A stretch of DNA of 64,000 bases from Mycobacterium lacus (GTDB lineage Bacteria > Actinomycetota > Actinomycetes > Mycobacteriales > Mycobacteriaceae), in assembly GCF_010731535.1 (NCBI RefSeq), contig NZ_AP022581.1, forward strand, positions 4,039,952 to 4,103,951, read 5' to 3'. Positions 8,402 through 18,600 of the stretch are shown piece after piece. The translations under genes and the position numbers were made by a program. Numbering within the stretch: the stretch's first letter is position 1; each line of letters starts with the position of its first letter. The notes beneath the pieces were generated by a model that worked only from the letters and a program-made list of their open reading frames with translations, made no database searches and had not been told where the DNA came from.

Positions 8402-9502
8402 GATTCTCGACGAGTTGTGCGCTAACACCCGGTGGCACCGCAGCCATGCCCGCAAGGCGCTCAAAGCGGCGCTGCAACCCAAGATCGTCACCCCGCGCAG
8501 TCCGCGGCCAGTGAAGTACGGGCCTGATGTCACCGCGGCGCCGTTGGTGCGCTGGACAGTGCCCGGAATGCCCGCCGGCAAACGGCTTGCGCCGATGCTC
8601 AGGCAACCGGTGGCAGTGCTGCATCAGTTCGGAGAACTGGTCATCGACGAGGCCACCGCGGCGCTGTTGGTGTCAATGTCAGCGGCCACCATCGATCGCC
8701 GCCTGGCTGGTGAGCGGGCCAAACACCAGCTCAAGGGCGTGTGGGGACAAAGCCGGGATCGCTTCTCACAAGCCAGATCCCGGTGCGCACCTGGGCCGAG
8801 TGGGACGACGCGCGGCCCGGGTTCGTCGAGATCGACACGGTCTTTCACGACGGCGGCAATCGCGGTGGGGGCCATGCCTTCACGCTGACGGTCACCGACA
8901 TCGCCACCGGCTGGACCGAGAACCGCTCAATGCCGGACAAGACCGCCAAATGCGTGCCGGCCGCCCTAAATGACATTGCCCGCAAGATGCCGTTCCCGAT
9001 CCTAGGTGTGGACTCCGACAACGGATCAGAATTCATCAACGAAGACCTGCTCAGATGGTGCCAGGACCGCCAGATCACCTTCACCCGGGCGCGGCCGGGC
9101 AACAAGAACGACGGCTGTCACGTCGAGCAGAAGAACTGGACGGTAGTGCGCGCCACCGTCGGCTACCACCGCTACGACACCGCCGCAGAACTGTTGCCGC
9201 TCAACGAGATCTGGCAGTTGCAGTCCAAGCTGACCAACTACTTCTACCCACAGCAGAAACCGATCTCTAAAGTCCGCAACGGCGCCACGGTGCCCAAGAA
9301 ACACGACACCACCGCCACCGCGTTCCATCACGCGATCGATCACCCCACCATGACCGTGGAGCGCATCGTGGCACTAACGCGGACCTACTCCCTGATCAAT
9401 CCCGCCGCCACCCAACACCAGATCCAAGCCCTGACCGCCCAGCCCCTCACGCTGGCCACCAGCACAGCTGGACCCGACGCCCTCGCGCCCATCTTCACAT
9501 AA
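8402..9502 (+). pseudogene. rve-type (DDE) transposase, truncated and frameshifted, copy A
   Basis: The first frame gives ILDELCANTRWHRSHARKAL and an HTH-like region through TKH-type AGERAKHQLKGVWG. The frame then shifts near 8743 (an extra G in GGGG) into TKPGSLLTSQIPVRTWAEWD, FVEIDTVFHDGG, GVDSDNGSEFIN and NKNDGCHVEQKNW, which carry the Asp-Asp-Glu positions of an rve integrase core. It ends at TAA 9500. The N-terminus is replaced by sequence leading into the head-to-head HNH gene. The same early frameshift occurs in copy B, so the gene was dead before the repeat was duplicated. Confidence 0.8.
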
Positions 9503-9681
9503 GGCAACAGGCGACATTGATTGTGTCAACCGCATTCGGGTAAGGCCGGTCTTGCCCGGACCAAGTCCGACCCGGCCCGCACAATCTGCGAAGTCGTGTG
9601 CTCAAACACGGTTTGGGCATCGGACATCTGTTGAATAATCGTCCCTACCACACGCGCCACGGTTCCAGTTAGGGACGGATG

Positions 9682-12600
9682 ATGAGCTTTGCGGTGCTCC
9701 CCCCCGAGATCAACTCGGCGCGGCTGTATCTGGGCGCCGGGTTGCGGCCGATGCTGGAGGCGGCGGCGGCCTGGGAGGCGCTAGCAACCGAGTTGGGTTC
9801 GGCAGCATCCTCGTTTTCGTCGGTGACCTCCGGCCTGGTGGGCTCCGCATGGCAGGGCGCGGCGTCGGCGGCAATGGCGGGCGCGGCGGCGCCGTATCTG
9901 GGGTGGTTGAGTTCAGCGGCGGCCCAAGCCGGACAGGCGGCGTCGCAGGCCCGGTTAGCGGCGGCCGCGTTCGAGGCGGCGCGGGCGGCGACGGTGCAGC
10001 CGGCGATCATCGCGGCCAACCGCAACCAGGTTGTGTCTCTGGTGCTTTCGAACCTGCTGGGCCAAAACGCCCCTGCCATCGCGGCGGCAGAAGCTCAGTA
10101 TGAGCAGATGTGGGCCCAGGATGTGTCCGCAATGTTCGGCTACTACGCCGACGCCTCGGCGGCCGCTTCGGCGTTGACGCCGTTCGAGGCGCTGCAGAGC
10201 CTCCTGGGCGGCGCGGGCCTGTCCGGCGCGGCCGCCGCGGCAGCCGCCATGCCCAGCCTGCGGAACCTGGGCCTGGCAAACGTGGGTCAGGGCAACGTCG
10301 GAAACGCGAACATCGGCAACTTCAATCTCGGCTCCGCAAACATCGGCAACTCCAATTTCGGCTCCGGAAACATCGGCAGCGGCAACATCGGGTTCGGCAA
10401 CGCGGGTCCGGCATTGACCGCGGCGCTGAACAACATTGGATTCGGCAACACCGGCAACAACAACATCGGCATCGGCAACACCGGCGACAACAACATCGGC
10501 TTCGGCAACACAGGCGACGGAAACCACGGCATCGGGCTCACCGGCACCGGACAGTCCGGGTTCGGCGGCTGGAACTCGGGCACCGGCAACGTCGGCCTGT
10601 TCAACTCGGGCACCGGCAACATCGGCATCGGCAACTCCGGCACCGGGAACTGGGGCATCGGCAACTCGGGCAATAGCTACAACACCGGCATCGGCAACTC
10701 GGGCGACGCCAACACCGGCTTTTTCAACTCCGGCATAGCCAACACCGGCCTGGCCAACTCGGGCAGCTACAACACCGGCAGCTACAACCCGGGCAACAGC
10801 AACACCGGTGGCTTCAACATCGGCAGGTACAACACCGGTTACCTGAACAGCGGCAACTACAACACCGGCTTTGTGAACTCCGGCAATGTCGACACCGGCG
10901 CTTTCATTACGGGCAACTTCAGTAACGGCATCCTCTGGAGGGGCGATTACCAGGGCCTGTTTTTCGGGGGCCCGGGCTACGGCAACACGACCACCTCCCC
11001 GTCGTCGGGCTTCTTCAACAGCGGTGCCGGTAGCGCATCGGGCTTTTTCAACTCGGGCGCCAACAATTCCGGCTTCTTCAACTCATCTTCGGGGGCCATC
11101 GGCAACTCGGGCTTTGCGAACACCGGTGTGCTGGAATCGGGCCTGATCAACGCGGGCAACACGATATCGGGCATCCTCAACACGAGCCTATTGAGCATCG
11201 CGACGCCGGCCTTCATCTCGGGCGTGTTCAACAGCGGAAGCAACCTCGCGGGCTTCTTCCGCGGCCCGATAACCTTCAACCTCGGCATCGCAAACCAGGG
11301 CGTCGGGAATTATTTCGCCAACGCAAACATCGGCAACGAAAACATCCTCGGCAGCGGCAACGTCGGCAACAACAACATCCTCGGTAGCGGCAACGTCGGC
11401 AACCTCAACATCCTCGGCAGCGGAAACATCGGCAGCCAAAACTTCGGTAGCGGAAACATTGGCAGCAACAACTTCGGAAGCGGAAACATCGGGATATACA
11501 ATTTCGGGTCCGGAAACCTTGGCAACTACAACATCGGACCCGGAAACTTCGGCAGCTACAACGTCGGCTTCGGAAACGCCGGCGACTACAACCAAGGCTT
11601 CGCAAACACCGGCAGCAACAATATTGGCTTTGGAAACACCGGCAACAACAATATCGGCATCGGCCTCACCGGCGACGGCCAAATAGGGTTTGGCACCCTG
11701 AATTCGGGAATCGGCAACACCGGCCTCTTCAACTCCGGCACCAACAACGTCGGCTTCTTCAACTCGGGCACCGGGAACATCGGCATTGGTAACTCGGGCA
11801 CCGGGAACTCGGGAATACTGAACGCGGGCATCGGGAACTGGGGCATCGAGAACCCCGGCACCGGAAACACGGGCTTGCACAATGCGGGCACCTACAACAC
11901 GGGCTGGGCCAACGCCGGCAACGTCAATTCGGGCTGGCTGAACACGGGCAGCTACAACACCGGCGCCTTCAACGTCGGCGACACCAACACGGGCAACTTC
12001 AACATCGGCGACACCAACACGGGCAGCTACAACCCGGGCAACACCAACACCGGATTCTTCAATATCGGTAACGTCAACACCGGCGCCCTAAATACGGGTG
12101 ACTTCAACAATGGCTTCTCCCAGTCGCTCGACAACCAGGGCCAGATTGCGATCAACATCTCCTACACCACGCCCTACATTCCCATCAACGAGCAGATGGT
12201 CATTCCCGTCAACAACGTAATGACCTTCCCCAGCATGGTGGTCCCGGTCACCACGGCTGGAGCAGTTTTTCCCAAAACCTATTACTTGGGCGGCCTGTTC
12301 TATATCGGGCCTATCATCCTCGGCGCATCCTCGATTACCACCCCGACGGTGACGCTCACCATCGGCGGACCAACAATCAACGTGCCCATCAGCATTGTCG
12401 GAGCCGTCGAGAGCCGCACGATCACATTCGTCGATATCCCGGCCGCCCCCGGCTACGGAAACTCGACCACCAACCCCTCGTCAGGTTTCTTCAACGCGGG
12501 CACCGGTGGCTCATCCGGCTACCAAAACTTCGGCGCCGGCAATTCGGGTATCTGGAACAGCGGCTTGGCGAGTGCGATAGGAAATTCGGGCTTCCAGAAT

Positions 12601-15600
12601 TTCGGCTCGCTGGAATCGGGCTGGGCGAACTTGGGCAACAGTGTCTCGGGCTTCTACAACACCAGCACGGCCAATCTCACGACGGCGGCCAACATCTCCG
12701 GCTACTACAACATCGGCACCGACCTGGCGGGCCTGTTCCGCGGCCCCACCGGGACCGTCTTCAACGTTGGGCTCGCCGACATCGGCCACCTCAACGTCGG
12801 CAGCGGAAACCTCGGCGACTTCAACATCGGCAGCGGCAACCTCGGCAGCTCGAACCTCGGATTCGGAAACGTCGGCAGCAACAACGTCGGCAGCGGCAAC
12901 GTCGGCAGCGGAAACTTTGGGTTCGCAAACGCGGGTCCCGGGTCGACCGCGGCGCTAAACAACATCGGGTTCGCCAACCTCGGCAGCAACAACTTCGGCT
13001 TCGGCAATACCGGCGACGGCAACATCGGGTTCGGCAACACGGGCGACAACAACTTCGGCATCGGGCTGACCGGGGACGGCCAGTTCGGTGTCGGCGGGTT
13101 GAACTCGGGCACCGGGAACATCGGCCTGTTCAACTCCGGCACCAACAACGTCGGCATCGGCAACTCGGGCACCGGAAACTGGGGTATCGGCAATTCCGGC
13201 AACTTCAACACCGGCATCGGCAACGCCGGCAGCACCAACACGGGCCTGCTCAACGCCGGCAGCGTCAACACCGGCGTCGCCAATGCGGGCAGCTACAACA
13301 CCGGCTGGTTCAACGCGGGCAACACCAACACGGGCGTCGCCAACCTGGGTGACTACAACACGGGCGCCTACAACACCGGCAACTACGCCACCGGCTTTGC
13401 CAACGCGGGCGACATCGACACCGGCTTCTTCATCACCGGCGACATGGGCAACGGCGCGCTATGGCGGGGCGATCAGCAGGGCCTGTGGGGCGCCAACTAC
13501 ACAATCCACGTTCCCGAAATTCCCGCACACGTCGACGTCAACGCTCCCATCAACATCCCCATTACCGCCGGCTTCACCGACACGGTCTACAGCGGCATCA
13601 CGATGCAGGACATCAATTTTGGTTTGGCCGTCAACATCGGGATCCCCCTCTTTACCGGCGTCATCAACTCCCTCACCGTGCCGCCCATCACGGCTAACGG
13701 CCCCGCGGTCTCGATCAATATCGGCGCCACCGACGGCTCGACGGTGGTGTCGATCCCTGCCACTGCCAGCATCGGGCCCGTCGACTGGACCGTGGTCAAT
13801 ATCCCAGCGACAACGGGCTTCTTCAATGCCACCACCAACCCGTCGTCGGGCTTCCTCAACAGTGGCACGGGGACGGTCTCGGGCATCGCGAACGTGGGCG
13901 CCAACATTTCCGGCTTCCAAAACGCCTTGGGCCCGGGAACCTCGGGCTTCAAAAACTACGGCTCGCTGGAATCGGGCCTGGCGAACCTGGGCAACACCGT
14001 CTCGGGCCTGCTCAACACGGGCATCGGGGCGCCGGCCAACGTCTCGGGCGCGTGGAACGTCGGCAGCAACCTCGCGGGCTTCTTCTACAACCAGGTTCCG
14101 CCCCCCGGGATGTCGACGTTCAACGTGGGCCTGGCGAACGTCGGCACCTACAACGTGGGCTTCGGAAACGTGGGCGATTTCAACCTCGGGTTCGGAAACG
14201 TCGGCAATGCAAACCTGGGCGCCGGCAACATCGGCAGCTTCAACGTCTTCTCCGGAAACCAGGGGGCATACAACGTCGGCCCCGCCAACCTGGGCAACTT
14301 CAACCTCGGCCTGGCAAACCTGGGCGACTACAACATCGGCCTGGCGAACCTGGGCGACTTCAACCGCGGTTTCGCGAACAACGGCAGCAACAACATCGGC
14401 TTCGCCAACACCGGCAACAACAACATCGGCATCGGCCTGTCCGGCGACGGCCAACTCGGATTCGGCGCGCTGAACTCGGGCAGCGGTAACACCGGCCTGT
14501 TCAACTCGGGCACAGACAACACCGGCTTCTTCAACACCGGCACCGGCAACGTCGGCATCGCAAACTCGGGGACCGGAAACTGGGGCATCGGCAACACCGG
14601 CAGCACCAACACCGGCATGTTCAACTCCGGTGACATCAACACAGGGTTCTCCAACGCCGGCAACGTCAACACCGGCTTCGGCAACGCGGGCGGCTACAAC
14701 TCCGGCAGCTTCAACGCGGGCAGCTTCAACACCGGCGGCTTCAACCCAGGCTCCTACAACACGGGCCACCTGAACACCGGCAACTACAACACGGGCTTGG
14801 CGAACTCGGGCAGCGTTGACACCGGCGCCTTCATCAGCGGCAGCTACAGCAACGGCTTCTTGTGGCGGGGCGATTACGAGGGCCTGTTGGGCATCAGCAA
14901 CACAATCACCATTCCCGACACCGCCATCCCGGTGAACATGCATGTGCCGATCTACCTCGATATCCCGATCACCGGCACACTCGGCGTCGTCACGATCGAG
15001 GGCTTCCAGATTCCGGCGGTCACCGTGGACATCACCATCTTGGGCGCCGGCATCTCGGGCGTCGTCAAACTCAGCGCAATCAATTTTCCGAGCATCTCGA
15101 TTGCCCTTCCCGCGATCGCGATGAGCATCGGTACCAGCCCAGGACCCCTGATCGACATCACCGGCACCGGCGGCCTGGGCCCGATCACGATCCCGATCAT
15201 CGACATCCCGGCGGCCCCGGGCTTCGGAAACACAACGACCGTTCCGTCGTCGGGTTTCTTCAACTCCGGCGCCGGAACCGTGTCGGGGTTTGGAAATACC
15301 GGCACCAACAGTTCCGGCTTCTTTAACCTCACGTCCGGCACCTCGGGCATCTCGGGCTACAAGAACCTCGGCGACCTGGTATCGGGCGTGTCCAACCTCG
15401 GCAACACCGTCTCGGGCTTCCTCAACACGAGCACGCTGGGCTTTTCGACGCCGGCCAATATCTCGGGTGTTGGCAACGTCGGCGCCAACCTCTCAGGGCT
15501 ACTCAATGACAACCCGATCGCGAACCTGGGCTTCGCGAACATCGGCGTTGGAAACGTCGGCGGCGGAAACGTCGGCAACTCCAACGTCGGCTTCGGAAAC

Positions 15601-18600
15601 GTCGGCAACGCAAACTTCGGTGCCGGCAACATCGGCAGCTTCAACGTCTTCTCCGGAAACCAGGGCGCATACAACGTCGGCCCCGCCAACCTGGGCAACT
15701 TCAACCTCGGCCTGGCAAACCTGGGCGACTACAACATCGGCCTGGCGAACCTGGGCGACTTCAACCAGGGTTTCGCGAACAACGGCAGCAACAACATCGG
15801 CTTCGCCAACACCGGCAACAACAACATCGGCATCGGCCTGTCCGGCGACGGCCAACTCGGATTCGGCGCGCTGAACACGGGCAGCGGCAACACCGGCCTG
15901 TTCAACTCCGGCAGCGACAACACCGGCTTCTTCAACACCGGCACCGGCAACGTCGGCCTGTTCAACTCGGGCACTGGCAACGTCGGCATCGGCAACCCGG
16001 GCACCGGCAACGTGGGCATCGGGAACGCGGGCGCCGGCAACTGGGGCCTGTGGAACCCGGGCACCGGCAACACCGGCATCGCCAACGCCGGCACCTTCAA
16101 CACCGGCGGCTACAACACGGGCAGCACGAACACCGGATTGGTCAACCCCGGTGACTACAACACCGGCAGCTACAACACCGGCAGCACCAACACGGGCGGC
16201 TTCAACACCGGCGACTACAACACCGGCCATTTCAACACGGGCGACTACAACACCGGCCTGGCCAACTCGGGCAACGTCGACACCGGCGCCTTCATCGCCG
16301 GCAACTACAGCAACGGCATCTTATGGCGGGGCGATTACCAGGGCCTGTGGGGCGCTCACGTCGCCATCGATATTCCCGAGTTCCCGGTGCTGAACTTCGA
16401 CATAAGCATCCCCGTCAATATCCCCATCTACGCCGACCTCGGGACGCTCACGATCAACGGCTTCACCATTCCGACAATCCACCTCAACGCGATAAACATC
16501 ACCAACGTCAGCGTCGGACCCATCACCATTCCGACCATCAGCGGCACCCTGCCCGTCATCGATATCACCATCGGCGGACCGAACACCTCGATACCTATCT
16601 CGATCCGCAGCGGCGCCGGCCCCATCAGCGTCGTGCTGCTCGACATCCCGCCGGCACCCGGCTTCGGAAACTCCACCACCAGCCCCTCGTCGGGCTTCTT
16701 CAACACCGGCACCGGTAGCGCCTCCGGCTTCGGGAACACCGGCGGGAACCTTTCGGGCTTCTGGAACACGACGCTGGCGAGCGCGGGAAGCTCCGGCTTC
16801 CAGAACTACGGCTCGCTGCAATCGGGCTGGGCGAACCTCGGCAACACCGTCTCGGGCTTCTACAACACCAGCACGGCCACCCTCGCGACGGCGGCCAACA
16901 TCTCCGGCTTCTACAACATCGGCACCGACCTGGCGGGCCTGTTCCGCAGCCCGACCGGGACCGTCTTCAACGCCGGGCTCGCCGACATCGGCCGCCTCAA
17001 CGTCGGCAGCGGAAACCTCGGCGACTTCAACATCGGCAGCGGCAACCTCGGCAGCTCGAACATCGGATTCGGAAACGTCGGCAACAACAACGTCGGCAGC
17101 GGCAACGTCGGCAACGGAAACTTCGGTTTCGGCAACGCCGGTCCCGGGTTGACGGCGGCCCTGGGCAACATTGGCTTCGGCAACACCGGCAACAGCAACT
17201 TCGGCTTCGGCAACACCGGCGACGGCAACATCGGCTTCGGCAACACCGGCAACGGCAATATCGGCATCGGGCTCACCGGCGACAACCAGGTGGGGCTGGG
17301 CCCGCTGAACGACGGCATGGGCAACATCGGCCTGTTCAACCTGGGCGACAACAACGTCGGCCTGGCGAACGCCGGCGACTCCAACCGCGGGTGGGCGAAC
17401 GCCGGCAACAACAACGTCGGCCTGTTCAACACCGGTAACAACAACGTCGGCATCGGGCTCACCGGCGACAACCAGGTCGGTTTCGGCTCGCTGAACTCGG
17501 GAGCCGCCAACACCGGCTTCTTCAATGCGGGCACCTCCAACTTCGGACTGTTCAACTCGGGTACCGGCAACTTCGGCCTGTTCAACTCGGGCACCGGCAA
17601 CGTCGGCATCGGCAACATGGGCAACGGCGGCGTCGGCATCGGATTGTCCGGCAACAACGAGGTGGGCATCGGCGGGTTGAACTCGGGCAGCGGGAACATC
17701 GGCCTGTTCAACTCGGGCACCGGCAACGTCGGCATCGGAAACTCGGGCACCGGAAACTGGGGCATCGGCAACACCGGCGTCGGCAACACCGGCATCGGCA
17801 ACGCGGGCAGCTACAACACCGGCCTGTTCAACACCGGCATCCTCAACACCGGCATCGCCAACCCGGGCGACTACAACACCGGCTTGTTCAACATCGGCGA
17901 CCTCAACACCGGCATCGCCAACCCGGGCGACTACAACACGGGCTTCTACAACCCCGGCACCTACAACACCGGCATGGCCAACGCCGGCACCTTTGGCACC
18001 GGCGCCTTCATCACCGCCAACATGGACAACGGCTTCTTCTGGCGCGCCGACAGCGAGGGCCTGCTGCAGGCGAATTACACCATCGTCGTCAACAGGATCC
18101 CGGCGTTCCTTAACGTTGACATCCCGATCAACATCCCCATCGTCGGCACCATCACCGACGTTTCGGTCCCGGCCATCACCATCCCCACAATCGACACCAG
18201 AGGTTCCGTCGACCTGACCATCGTCAAGGGCACGGTGATCGCCCCGATCGGGCCCATCACCATCCACGGCGGAAACGCCTCGGCCCCGTCGAACACGCCC
18301 TTCACGATCGACTTCGGCACGCAACCCGCGATCAACATCAACATCGGCGCGCCGGACGGTTCGACCGTGGTCCACATCGGCGGCACCGGCGGCTTCGGTC
18401 CCGCCTACGTCCCGCTGATCGACGTCGCGCCGGCCCCGGGCTTCTTCAACGCCACGACCGGCCCTTCGTCGGGCTTCCTCAACTGGGGCGCCGGGAGCGC
18501 GTCGGGCTTCCAGAACTTCGGCAACAATTCGGGCATCTACAACTTCGCCACCGCGGCCATTGGAAACTCCGGATTCCAAAACTACGGCTCGCTGCAATCG

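Larger units (their letters stand above)
6717..9513. repeat. Composite repeat copy A (13E12 HNH gene + rve transposase relic)
   Basis: This segment is repeated at 48647-51328 in the same orientation with very high identity, from the HNH gene's C-terminal codons to the sequence AAGGCAACAGGC after the transposase remnant. Differences seen: divergence in the last 60-70 codons of the HNH gene, a local patch at about 7260-7330, and an extra stretch of about 100 bp at 8300-8401 present only here. Confidence 0.9.
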
